From Acidobacteria bacterium SCN 69-37 (GTDB lineage Bacteria; Acidobacteriota; Vicinamibacteria; Vicinamibacterales; SCN-69-37): DNA of 64,000 nucleotides. The translations under genes and the position numbers were made by a program. How positions within the stretch are numbered: position 1 is the first letter of the stretch; each line of letters opens with the position of its first letter. Shown here one piece after another: positions 1 to 6,977 of this stretch. The DNA lies in contig MEDJ01000009.1 in the NCBI GenBank assembly GCA_001724025.1, positions 105,777 to 169,776 of the forward strand, written 5' to 3'. The notes beneath the pieces were generated by a model. That model ran no database searches, had not been told where the DNA came from, and saw only the letters and a list, made by a program, of their open reading frames with translations.

Positions 1-516
1 CGCGAACGCCTCGATGTCGAGCACGACCGGGGTGCGGCCGGCCTGCGTGATGACGGCCGCGCGGTCGTCGATCCGGTCGCGCTTGGCGGCCACGAGGAGT
101 ACGTCGAGCGACGTCTTGGTGGCGTCATCGTCTCCGCCGACGACCTGATAGTCGAGCTGGACTTCGGAGAGATCGAACGGGATGTACTGTTCGGCCTCCC
201 ACGGAATGGCTTCGTTGAGCTCGGCCTGACTCATCGCCGGCAGCGACAGGCGCTTGACGATGACGGCGTGGCCGGAGAGCGCGGCGGCGACGCGGGCGCG
301 CTTGAGGCGGAGGCTGTCGAGCAGGCCGCTGACGGCCTCGCTGACGACCGTCGGCTCGGCGGCGGCGCCGTCCTGCAGACTGCCTTCGGGCACGGGCGCC
401 TCGCCGGCGGCCACCAGGGCCCACCCGCCTCGACCGCGACGAAGCACCACGGCCTTGACAGCGCTGGAGCCGATGTCGAGGCCGACCATGGGAGGGCGAA
501 ACGCGGAACCGAACAT
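1..516 (-). CDS. pilM: Type IV pilus assembly protein PilM, 3' part outside window
   Basis: The gene reads off the left edge of the window, so 172 N-terminal codons are visible. Residues 12-21 carry the actin-like nucleotide-binding motif GLDIGSSAVK, and the stretch around EAEQYIPFDLSEVQLDY is characteristic of PilM. In this family the protein is a cytoplasmic actin-like ATPase that binds the N-terminus of PilN and helps build the inner-membrane alignment complex of type IV pili. The start at 516 gives MFGSAFRPPMVGLDIG, which matches the short basic or hydrophobic lead of other PilM proteins; an internal ATG at 489 is the alternative. It is divergent from rplM. The rest of any pil operon lies outside the window. 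Confidence 0.88.
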   Translation of the reverse strand, partial: MFGSAFRPPMVGLDIGSSAVKAVVLRRGRGGWALVAAGEAPVPEGSLQDGAAAEPTVVSEAVSGLLDSLRLKRARVAAALSGHAVIVKRLSLPAMSQAELNEAIPWEAEQYIPFDLSEVQLDYQVVGGDDDATKTSLDVLLVAAKRDRIDDRAAVITQAGRTPVVLDIEAFA

Positions 517-711
517 AGCGCGGTCCAAGAAGGCAAGGGCAATGCCAACGCGTCAGCCGCGTGCCTCATTCCTGGTCCGTGCACCTGCCGCGCGAAAACA
601 GGCCCGTGAAATCGCGGTGCCGACGCGACTGTGTCGGCAGGTCGACACTTCTGTAAGGCATACCGACACCTGAGCCGATCGCAGAAACCGCAATTCGGGG
701 GTCGTCGGTGA

Positions 712-740
712 TTGACATATTTTCAATGGCCTCGTATCAT
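712..740 (+). promoter_or_regulatory. Sigma70-type promoter of rplM-rpsI
   Basis: A perfect -35 (TTGACA, 712-717) is followed after 17 nt by TATCAT (735-740). The rplM ATG lies at 781, leaving a leader of about 34 nt with a purine-rich AAAGGGCAGG ribosome-binding region. The surrounding spacer (517-780) separates rplM from divergent pilM and shows no gene. Confidence 0.75.
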
Positions 741-780
741 TTCGGTTTGCCGTCTCTTGGATTCGGCTGAAAGGGCAGGC

Positions 781-1212
781 ATGGCGACCGGCAGGACCAC
801 GACCGTGAAGACCGAGCGGCAGTGGCACATCATCGACGCAGACGGGAAGGTGCTGGGCCGCGTGGCCACCGAAGCCGCCCGCCTGCTGCAGGGCAAGCAC
901 AAGGCGACGTGGTCGCCGTTCCTCGACCAGGGGGATCACGTGATCGTCGTCAACGCGGCGCGCGTGCGTCTGACCGGGCAGAAGGAAGAACAGAAGTTGT
1001 ACCGCTATCACAGCGGCTACGAGGGCGGGCTGCGTGAGGAGCGCGCGAAGATCGTGCGCCAGAAGGATCCGGGCCGGCTCGTCGAAGAGGCGATTCGCGG
1101 GATGCTGCCGAAGACGAAGATGGGCAGCGCGATGTACCGCAAGTTGAAGGTCTACAAGAGGGGCGACCATCCGCACGCCGCCCAGAAACCTGCTTCGCTC
1201 GAGGTTGCGTAA
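781..1212 (+). CDS. rplM: 50S ribosomal protein L13
   Basis: L13 is a primary 23S rRNA-binding protein needed early in large-subunit assembly. The 143 residues contain the family signatures [19 protein letters not shown] near the N-terminus, GDHVIVVNA in the middle, and [13 protein letters not shown] near the end, which corresponds to the usual YxGxxHPHxAQxP motif. The ATG at 781 is preferred over upstream in-frame codons because it has a ribosome-binding region and the promoter at 712-740 ends upstream of it. The stop at 1212 is one base before the rpsI GTG at 1214, the usual rplM-rpsI pair. Confidence 0.97.
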   Translation: MATGRTTTVKTERQWHIIDADGKVLGRVATEAARLLQGKHKATWSPFLDQGDHVIVVNAARVRLTGQKEEQKLYRYHSGYEGGLREERAKIVRQKDPGRLVEEAIRGMLPKTKMGSAMYRKLKVYKRGDHPHAAQKPASLEVA

Positions 1213-1213
1213 C

Positions 1214-1606
1214 GTGGCTACTACGCAGTATTACGGCACGGGCCGCCGCAAGACGTCCACCGCCCGCGTGTTCCTCCGTCCCGGTTCCGGCACGCTCACC
1301 ATCAACGCGAAGCCGGTCGAAGCCAGCTTCCCCACCGAATCCCAGCGTCTCACCATCCGCCAGCCGCTCGTGGTCACCGAGACCCTCGAGCGGTTCGACG
1401 TGCTCGCGACAACCGCGGGCGGCGGCGTGGTCGGGCAGGCTGGTGCGCTCCGTCTGGGTATTGCCCGCGCCCTGGTGGAGTTCGATGAAGAACTGCGGGC
1501 GCCGCTGCGCAAGGCCGGCCTGCTCACGCGTGACCCGCGTGCGAAGGAACGCAAGAAGTACGGCCTGGCTGGAGCCCGCAAGCGCTTCCAGTTCAGCAAG
1601 CGGTAA
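1214..1606 (+). CDS. rpsI: 30S ribosomal protein S9
   Basis: S9 binds the 16S 3' major domain; its basic C-terminal tail reaches the decoding region near P-site tRNA. The 130-residue product starts [18 protein letters not shown] after a GTG and ends in the diagnostic [17 protein letters not shown] tail. The GTG at 1214 is one base after the rplM stop, so the two genes are translationally coupled. Length and composition are normal for the family. Confidence 0.97.
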   Translation: MATTQYYGTGRRKTSTARVFLRPGSGTLTINAKPVEASFPTESQRLTIRQPLVVTETLERFDVLATTAGGGVVGQAGALRLGIARALVEFDEELRAPLRKAGLLTRDPRAKERKKYGLAGARKRFQFSKR

Positions 1607-1629
1607 TCGGTCAAAGGAGACGAGTCAGC

Positions 1630-2400
1630 TTGAGCGCGATCCCGATGAAAGACCTGTTGGAGGCCGGCGTGCACTTCGGCCACCAGACCAAACGCTGGAA
1701 TCCGAAGATGAAGCCGTACATCTTCGGCGAGCGCAACGGCATCTACATCATCGATCTCGGCCGGACCTCCAAGCTCTACCGCGAGGCCGCCGAGTTCGCG
1801 ACCAACCTGTCCGCGCAGGGCGGGACGATGCTGTTCGTCGGGACGAAGCGCCAGGCCCAGGATGCCATCGCCGAGGAAGCCCAGCGCTGCGGCATGTTCT
1901 ACGTGAACCAGCGCTGGCTGGGCGGGCTCCTGACCAACTTCTCCACCATCCAGCGCAGCCTCGCCCGGCTGCGTGAGCTCGAAGCGATGACCACCGACGG
2001 CCGGTACGACACGCTGTCGAAAAAGGAAATCGCCCGCCTCGAGAAGGAACGCCGCAAGCTGGCCAAGAACCTCGACGGGATCCGCGGCATGTCGCGCCTG
2101 CCCGACGTCGTCTTCATCGTCGACACGCGACACGAGCAGATTGCCGTCGACGAGGCCCGGAAGCTCAAGATCCCGGTCATCGGCGTGGTCGACACCAACT
2201 GCGATCCCGATCAGGTCGACTACGTGATCCCGGGCAACGACGATGCCCTGCGCTCGATCCGGCTCTTCTCGGCCGGCATGGCCGATGCCGTGCTCGCCGG
2301 CCGTGGAGTTGCCGAGGTCCACGCGGCCGACAATGCGTCCGACGGTCCGGCGGCGGCGCCCGAGCAACCGCAGGCCGCGCCCGCTGCCACGCCGGCCTAG
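1630..2400 (+). CDS. rpsB: 30S ribosomal protein S2
   Basis: S2 is a late-assembling small-subunit protein. The 256 residues include [20 protein letters not shown] at the N-terminus, the [15 protein letters not shown] stretch, and [10 protein letters not shown]. The C-terminus is an Ala/Pro/Glu-rich low-complexity tail. The start chosen is TTG at 1630, with AGGAG about 10 nt upstream; it gives [13 protein letters not shown], aligned with other S2 proteins, whereas the ATG at 1645 would remove the first residues. The gene closes the rplM-rpsI-rpsB unit: 23 nt separate it from rpsI and a strong terminator follows. Confidence 0.97.
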   Translation: MSAIPMKDLLEAGVHFGHQTKRWNPKMKPYIFGERNGIYIIDLGRTSKLYREAAEFATNLSAQGGTMLFVGTKRQAQDAIAEEAQRCGMFYVNQRWLGGLLTNFSTIQRSLARLRELEAMTTDGRYDTLSKKEIARLEKERRKLAKNLDGIRGMSRLPDVVFIVDTRHEQIAVDEARKLKIPVIGVVDTNCDPDQVDYVIPGNDDALRSIRLFSAGMADAVLAGRGVAEVHAADNASDGPAAAPEQPQAAPAATPA

Positions 2401-2429
2401 GCGCGTCGTCCAGAGGGTTCGACAATCAG

Positions 2430-2466
2430 GGGCCGGGGGTGCGTGGGCAGCCCCGGCCCTTTTTTT
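2430..2466 (+). terminator. Rho-independent terminator after rpsB
   Basis: GGGCCGGGG (2430-2438) pairs perfectly with CCCCGGCCC (2451-2459) around a 12-nt loop, followed by seven Ts (2460-2466). This is the clearest intrinsic terminator in the window and separates rpsB from tsf, which are usually cotranscribed. Confidence 0.88.
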
Positions 2467-2520
2467 CGTGCGTCCGGTCCGCCGGCCGCACGGCCCACTA
2501 CTCGATTCAGGAGTTCGTCC

Positions 2521-3117
2521 GTGGAAATTACCGCCGCATTGGTGAAGCAGCTCCGCGACCAGACCGGCGCGGGCATGATGGAATGCAAGGCCGCGCTGCA
2601 GGAAGCCGGGGGCAACCTCGAGGACGCTGTCACGATTCTCCGCAAGCGCGGGCTCGCGCAGGCGTCGAAGAAGTCGGGCCGGTCGACGAGCGAGGGGCTC
2701 ATCGGTTCGTACATCCACGCCGGCGGCAAGATCGGCGTACTCGTCGAGCTGAACTGCGAGTCGGACTTCGTCGCCCGTACCGAGGACTTCCAGAACCTGC
2801 TGAAGGAGGTTGCCCTCCAGGTGGCCGCCGCCAGCCCGACGTACGCGAAGCGCGAGGACGTGCCGGCCGACGTGCTCGAGCGCGAGCGCGCAATCTACCG
2901 TGCGCAGATGGAGAACTCGGGCAAGCCGGCACCGGTCATCGAGAAGATCGTCGAGGGCAAGCTCGGTAGTTTCTACGAACAGCACGTGCTCGTCGACCAG
3001 GCCTCGATCCGCGATCCGAAGACGACGGTCGGCCAGCTGATCCAGGCGACGATCGCCAAGCTCGGCGAGAACATCGCCGTCGCGCGGTTCGTGCGGTTCA
3101 AGGTCGGCGGCGAATAG
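2521..3117 (+). CDS. tsf: Elongation factor Ts
   Basis: EF-Ts is the guanine-nucleotide exchange factor for EF-Tu. The 198-residue product has the N-terminal UBA-like segment ITAALVKQLRDQTGAGMMECK, the TDFV-type exchange motif seen here as ELNCESDFVARTEDF, and one C-terminal core subdomain. It is of the short type (about 200 residues, compared with about 280 in E. coli), as in Thermus. GTG at 2521 is chosen because AGGAG lies about 10 nt upstream and it aligns with family N-termini. It follows the rpsB terminator, so it must have its own promoter or be fed by read-through. Confidence 0.96.
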   Translation: MEITAALVKQLRDQTGAGMMECKAALQEAGGNLEDAVTILRKRGLAQASKKSGRSTSEGLIGSYIHAGGKIGVLVELNCESDFVARTEDFQNLLKEVALQVAAASPTYAKREDVPADVLERERAIYRAQMENSGKPAPVIEKIVEGKLGSFYEQHVLVDQASIRDPKTTVGQLIQATIAKLGENIAVARFVRFKVGGE

Positions 3118-3200
3118 AGGCTGGAAGGCTGCGGGCCGGGAGGAGGCTGGCAGGCTGCCTCCCGGCCTCCTTCCCGCCTGTCGCCTCCCGGCCTTCCGTC
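3118..3200. repeat. GC-rich intergenic repeat, family A, tsf-pyrH
   Basis: This spacer consists of GGCTGGAAGGCTG / GGGAGG words on the left and their complements (CCTCC, CCTTCC, GCCTGTCGCCTCCC) on the right, forming an imperfect inverted repeat. Related copies fill other gene boundaries at 5913-5976, 14852-14949, 22451-22510, 28378-28450, 28990-29048, 36459-36500, 50495-50530, 57546-57630 and 62755-62816. The right end of this copy overlaps the pyrH promoter. Confidence 0.8.
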
Positions 3201-3206
3201 TATAAT
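3177..3206 (+). promoter_or_regulatory. Repeat-linked promoter of pyrH, probably leaderless
   Basis: CCTGTC (3177-3182) is followed by an 18-nt spacer made of the repeat end and then a perfect TATAAT (3201-3206). The GTG start of pyrH at 3215 lies only 8 nt after the -10, so transcription should begin at or within a base or two of the start codon. No Shine-Dalgarno sequence fits in that space. Confidence 0.6.
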
Positions 3207-3214
3207 CTCTCCCC

Positions 3215-3940
3215 GTGCCCGACACCACACCTGCCTACTCCCGCGTCCTCCTGAAACTCTCCGGCGAAGCCCTGATGGGCGATCAGGCCTACGGTATCGA
3301 TCCGAAGGTGGCCACCCAGATCGCGCAGGATATCGGCGAAATCCAGCAGCTCGGCGTCCAGGTGGGCGTGGTCATCGGGGGTGGCAACATCTTCCGCGGG
3401 CTGGCGGCCAGCGCCAAAGGCATGGACCGCGCCACGGCGGACTACATGGGCATGCTGGCCACGGTCATCAATGCCCTGGCGCTGCAGGACGCCCTCGAGA
3501 AAATCGGCGTCACCACGCGCGTGGTCACCGCCATCGAGATGCGCGCCGTGGCCGAGCCGTTCATCAGGCGCCGGGCCGTCCGCCACCTCGAGAAAGGCCG
3601 CGTCGTCGTCCTGGCGGCCGGGACGGGCAATCCCTACTTCACGACCGATACGGCCGCGGCGCTGCGCGCCAACGAGATCCGGGCCGAGGTCATCCTGAAG
3701 GGGACGAAGGTCGACGGCATCTACACGGCCGACCCGATGATCGACAAGACGGCCACGCGCTACGAGACCATCTCCTATCTTCAGGTGATCGGCGACGGCC
3801 TCAAGGTGATGGACTCGACGGCCATCACCCTCTGCATGGACAACAAGCTGCCGATCGTCGTCTTCAACCTGCGCCAGCCGGGGAACCTGCGCCGGGTGAT
3901 CGTCGGCGAACCCATCGGCACGACCGTCCGCGCGGACTGA
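3215..3940 (+). CDS. pyrH: Uridylate kinase (UMP kinase)
   Basis: UMP kinase phosphorylates UMP to UDP in de novo pyrimidine synthesis; the bacterial enzyme is a hexamer of the amino-acid-kinase fold. The 241 residues show [12 protein letters not shown] at the N-terminus, [27 protein letters not shown] and [11 protein letters not shown], all family signatures. GTG at 3215 aligns with the family N-terminus and sits 8 nt after a TATAAT box, implying leaderless initiation. The order tsf-pyrH-frr is conserved in many bacteria. Confidence 0.96.
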   Translation: MPDTTPAYSRVLLKLSGEALMGDQAYGIDPKVATQIAQDIGEIQQLGVQVGVVIGGGNIFRGLAASAKGMDRATADYMGMLATVINALALQDALEKIGVTTRVVTAIEMRAVAEPFIRRRAVRHLEKGRVVVLAAGTGNPYFTTDTAAALRANEIRAEVILKGTKVDGIYTADPMIDKTATRYETISYLQVIGDGLKVMDSTAITLCMDNKLPIVVFNLRQPGNLRRVIVGEPIGTTVRAD

Positions 3941-3992
3941 CCCCGGACGCGCGCGGGTTGCGTCGCGCCCCGCTCCCGAAGAGACTGTCACT

Positions 3993-4562
3993 ATGGATGT
4001 CACCGATCTGAAGAGCCTCTCTGCCGACGTCCGGAAGCGGATGGACGCGGCCGTCGAACACGTGCGCCGGGACCTGGCCGGCCTCCGCAGCGGCCGTGCC
4101 TCGGTCACCCTCCTCGATCCCGTGCAGGTCGAGGCCTACGGCACGCTGGTGCCGATCAACCAGGTGGCCACGCTGTCGATTCCCGAACCCACGGTCATCA
4201 TGGCCCAGCCGTTCGATCCGTCGCTCACGAGCGCGATCGAGCGGGCGATCCAGAAGAGTCCGCTGGGTCTGAACCCGGCCTCGGATGGCAAGGTGATCCG
4301 GATCCCCGTGCCGTCACTGACCGAGGAGCGACGCAAGGAACTCTCGCGGCTCGTGCACCGCTACGCCGAGGACGGCCGCAACGTCGTCCGCCAGGTGCGG
4401 CGCGAGGTGAACGATCGCGTCAAGAAGATGACGAAGGATCACGAGATTTCCGAGGACGCCGAACGACGGGGGCTCGACGAAATCCAGAAGATCACCGATC
4501 AGTTCATCAAGGCGATCGACGAGCTGCAGCAGAAGAAAGACGTGGAACTGATCGGTCGCTGA
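3993..4562 (+). CDS. frr: Ribosome recycling factor
   Basis: RRF splits post-termination ribosomes together with EF-G. The 189-residue product contains the conserved LAGLRSGRASVTLLDPVQVEAYG segment, the IPVPSLTEERRKEL motif and a C-terminal long helix with DEIQKITDQFI. The ATG at 3993 lies 52 nt after pyrH in the same orientation. Length matches the family (about 185). Confidence 0.97.
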   Translation: MDVTDLKSLSADVRKRMDAAVEHVRRDLAGLRSGRASVTLLDPVQVEAYGTLVPINQVATLSIPEPTVIMAQPFDPSLTSAIERAIQKSPLGLNPASDGKVIRIPVPSLTEERRKELSRLVHRYAEDGRNVVRQVRREVNDRVKKMTKDHEISEDAERRGLDEIQKITDQFIKAIDELQQKKDVELIGR

Positions 4563-4589
4563 GGGTGCGCCGTGCCGATGCGTCTGCGC

Positions 4590-4619
4590 TTGGCGCGCAG
4601 CCCGTCGACATGCTACACT
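4590..4619 (+). promoter_or_regulatory. Possible promoter of tRNA-Ala
   Basis: TTGGCG (4590-4595), an 18-nt spacer and TACACT (4614-4619) precede the tRNA 5' end by 58 nt. The match is moderate and based only on spacing and hexamer similarity. Confidence 0.35.
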
Positions 4620-4677
4620 CCGGGTTCGCTTGGCGACTGACACGTCGCGTGTGCGCCAGGTGAACGTGCTGCACCGT

Positions 4678-4753
4678 GGGCGGCTAGCTCAGCTGGGAGA
4701 GCGCCGCGTTCGCATCGCGGAGGTCGCGAGTTCGAGCCTCGCGCCGTCCACCA
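4678..4753 (+). tRNA. tRNA-Ala (anticodon CGC)
   Basis: A full cloverleaf folds by eye: acceptor GGGCGGC (4678-4684) with GCCGTCC (4743-4749), including the G3-U70 wobble pair that is the alanine identity element. The D stem is GCTC/GAGC, the anticodon stem CCGCG/CGCGG with loop TTCGCAT (anticodon CGC, 4711-4713), and the T stem GCGAG/CTCGC with loop TTCGAGC. A and an encoded CCA (4751-4753) end it, for a length of 76 nt. It reads GCG codons, which are common in this GC-rich genome. Confidence 0.95.
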
Positions 4754-4826
4754 CTCACCTGCAGGCTTCACACCGGCCTCGTCGAGTCACCACTCGCGAG
4801 GCCGTTGTCGTCGAGACGCACCGGTC

Positions 4827-5912
4827 ATGTCCCTACCCGCACGCCGCATCGGTATCCTCACGGGCGGCGGAGACGCGCCCGGCCTCAACGCCGTCATCCG
4901 CGCCGTCGTCCGATCGGCCACGACCGCCGGCATCGAGTGCATCGGGATCGAAGACAGCTTCGATGGCCTGATGTTCCCCGGCCGCACCCGACGGCTGACC
5001 GTGGCCGACGTGACCGGTCTCCATCGGCTCGGCGGCACCATCCTCGGCACGACCAACCGCGGCAACCCGTTCGCCTATCCGCAGAAGGACTCGGACGTGC
5101 CGGCCGACTACTCCGCCCGCGCCGTCGAACACTTCCACGCACTCGGCCTGTCGGCGCTGATCGTCATCGGCGGTGACGGCACGCTGGCGATTGCGCACGA
5201 GTTCCAGCGGCGCGGCGTGCCCATCGTCGGCGTGCCGAAGACGATCGACAACGACATCGTCGAAACGTCGATGACGTTCGGGTTCGACACGGCCGTCGCG
5301 TTCGCGACCGACGCGATCGATCGCCTGCACGCCACGGCCCACGCGCACCACCGCATCATGGTCGTGGAGGTGATGGGTCGCTACTCGGGCTGGATCGCCC
5401 TCTACGCGGCCATCGCCGGCGGCGCCGACGCAGCGCTGATTCCTGAGATTCCGTTCGAGTTGTCGCGCGTGGCCACGCACATCAACGCGCGCGACCTGCT
5501 GGGCGCGCGGTCGAGCATTGTCGTGGTGGCCGAGGGCGCGACGGCCGTCGGCGGTGCACGGATGGTCGTGGCCCCCACGCGGCCCGGCCAGGCCGAACGG
5601 CTGGGTGGCATCGCCGAGCGGATCTCGCACGCGCTCGAGCCGCTGACCGACAAGGAGAGCCGGCACGTCGTGCTCGGTCACCTCCAGCGCGGCGGCAGCC
5701 CGCTCGCCTTCGATCGCGTGCTGGCCACGCGCTTCGGCAGCCAGGCCGTCGACCTCGTGCAGCGGCGCCGCTTCGGTGTCATGGTGGCCCTGCGCGCCGA
5801 CCGCATCGTCGAGGTTCCGCTCGAATTCGTCGTCGGCCGGTCACGCCCGGTCCCGCTCGACAGCGACGTGATCCAGGTGGCCCGGAACATGGGCATGTGC
5901 CTGGGCGATTGA
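4827..5912 (+). CDS. pfkA: 6-phosphofructokinase
   Basis: The enzyme phosphorylates fructose 6-phosphate at the committed step of glycolysis. The 361 residues contain GILTGGGDAPGLNAVIR (9-25), GGDGT (115-119), PKTIDND (137-143) with the catalytic Asp, MGRYSGW, and GHLQRGGSP. The glycine in GGDGT is typical of ATP-dependent enzymes (PPi enzymes have Asp), while the lysine of PKTIDND is shared by PPi enzymes and by some ATP enzymes of the long/atypical group. ATP use is therefore likely but not certain. It stands alone after the tRNA and converges on the next gene across a repeat. Confidence 0.93.
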   Translation: MSLPARRIGILTGGGDAPGLNAVIRAVVRSATTAGIECIGIEDSFDGLMFPGRTRRLTVADVTGLHRLGGTILGTTNRGNPFAYPQKDSDVPADYSARAVEHFHALGLSALIVIGGDGTLAIAHEFQRRGVPIVGVPKTIDNDIVETSMTFGFDTAVAFATDAIDRLHATAHAHHRIMVVEVMGRYSGWIALYAAIAGGADAALIPEIPFELSRVATHINARDLLGARSSIVVVAEGATAVGGARMVVAPTRPGQAERLGGIAERISHALEPLTDKESRHVVLGHLQRGGSPLAFDRVLATRFGSQAVDLVQRRRFGVMVALRADRIVEVPLEFVVGRSRPVPLDSDVIQVARNMGMCLGD

Positions 5913-5976
5913 CGGAAGGCTTCCAGATTCCCGGGCTTCCTGCCTGCCTCCCAGCCTGCAGCCTCCCCCGCCTCCC
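5913..5976. repeat. GC-rich intergenic repeat, family A, between convergent genes
   Basis: The spacer is composed of CTTCCTGCCTGCCTCCCAGCCTGCAGCC-like words ending in CCGCCTCC. It lies between the 3' ends of pfkA and the convergent zinc-ribbon gene and contains no -10-like element at its end, unlike copies found at gene starts. Confidence 0.7.
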
Positions 5977-6180
5977 TCAGTGTTTGGTCTCGGGTCCGGG
6001 GCCGTGCTGGCGCATGGCGACCCAGAGCACCGGTCCGGGCGCCTCGTACTCGCGCGGGGTCTGGCAATACGGGCACGTGAAGCGGATGGTCTGCGGGGCT
6101 CCATCGTCGCAGGCCACGTCAATCGGCCCGCCACACGCTGGGCAGTTCAGCGGCACCACGACAGCAACGTGTTCGGCCAT
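5977..6180 (-). CDS. Small zinc-ribbon protein of unknown function
   Basis: This 67-residue protein has two CxxC knuckles, C13-x2-C16 and C36-x2-C39, arranged as a zinc ribbon (LNCPACGGPI and FTCPYCQTP), plus C24. No signal peptide or membrane segment is seen, so it should be cytoplasmic. Single-domain zinc ribbons of this size often bind RNA polymerase, RNA or partner proteins, but nothing in the sequence points to one role. It converges on pfkA and is divergent from lolA. GC3 is typical of real genes here. Confidence 0.7.
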   Translation of the reverse strand: MAEHVAVVVPLNCPACGGPIDVACDDGAPQTIRFTCPYCQTPREYEAPGPVLWVAMRQHGPGPETKH

Positions 6181-6263
6181 GCCCGATTATCTCCCGGGGT
6201 GCGTGAACTCGCGATGATCGGCCCGGCCCGGGTCCGGACCGTGGCAGGCCATGGCCGGCCGGG

Positions 6264-6269
6264 TAGAAT
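6264..6269 (+). promoter_or_regulatory. -10 element (TAGAAT) of lolA
   Basis: TAGAAT is followed by 9 nt and then the lolA ATG at 6279, so the mRNA would have a leader of only 2-3 nt. No family-A repeat lies here, and no convincing -35 is seen. Confidence 0.4.
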
Positions 6270-6278
6270 GGCAGGACC

Positions 6279-6977
6279 ATGCTGCGGCTGCCACGCGTCG
6301 TACGGGCCCCGGGGACCATCCCGCTCGTGGTCTTCGTTGCCTGCACGGCCTGCGCGGTCCTGATCCTCGACGGGTTGCCGGGATCGACGGCGCGCGCGCA
6401 GACCCCAACGCCGGCCGATCTGGCCGCGCGCATCCAGACGCGCTACGACACGATCAGGGACTTCACCGCGGACTTCACGCAGCGGCAGACGAGTCCCCTG
6501 CTGCCGAAGCCTGTCGTCGAACGCGGCGAGGTCCGGATCAAGAAGCCCGGCCGCATGCGCTGGATCTACACGACGGGCGACCGCAACCAGCTCATCTCCA
6601 ACGGCACGACGATTTACGCGTACTTCCCGCAGGACCGGTACGTCAGCCCCACGCCGATGCCGGCTGACGACGAGGCCACGACGGGATTGCTGTTCCTGGC
6701 CGGCCGCGGGAACCTGACGCGCGACTTCACGCCCACGATGCCGGCCGAGCAGGCGGCAGGCGAATGGCGGATCGTCCTGACGCCGCGCAATCGCGACGTC
6801 GAGTTCGACCAGCTGACCCTGGAAGTCGACAGGGCGTCGCTCGCCTTCCGCGGTCTCGAGATCCTCGATCCCCAGGGCGGCACGTCCGCGTTCCGCTTCA
6901 CGAACCTGCGCGAGAATCGCGGCCTGCCCGAGAGTGACTTCACGTTCGTCGTGCCGCGCGGCGTGGAGGTGCGCTGA
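6279..6977 (+). CDS. lolA: Outer-membrane lipoprotein carrier protein LolA
   Basis: LolA carries lipoproteins across the periplasm from the LolCDE exporter to the outer membrane. The 232-residue product starts with an unusually long signal sequence (hydrophobic about residues 14-38, probable cleavage after ARA), followed by the LolA fold: RYDTIRDFTADFTQRQ at its start and GRMRWIYTTGDRNQLISNG, the conserved half-barrel segment. The C-terminal SDFTFVVPRGVEV is typical. It directly precedes a secretin lipoprotein, with stop and GTG adjacent (TGA at 6975-6977, GTG at 6978), so the carrier may serve its own neighbour. Confidence 0.9.
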   Translation: MLRLPRVVRAPGTIPLVVFVACTACAVLILDGLPGSTARAQTPTPADLAARIQTRYDTIRDFTADFTQRQTSPLLPKPVVERGEVRIKKPGRMRWIYTTGDRNQLISNGTTIYAYFPQDRYVSPTPMPADDEATTGLLFLAGRGNLTRDFTPTMPAEQAAGEWRIVLTPRNRDVEFDQLTLEVDRASLAFRGLEILDPQGGTSAFRFTNLRENRGLPESDFTFVVPRGVEVR

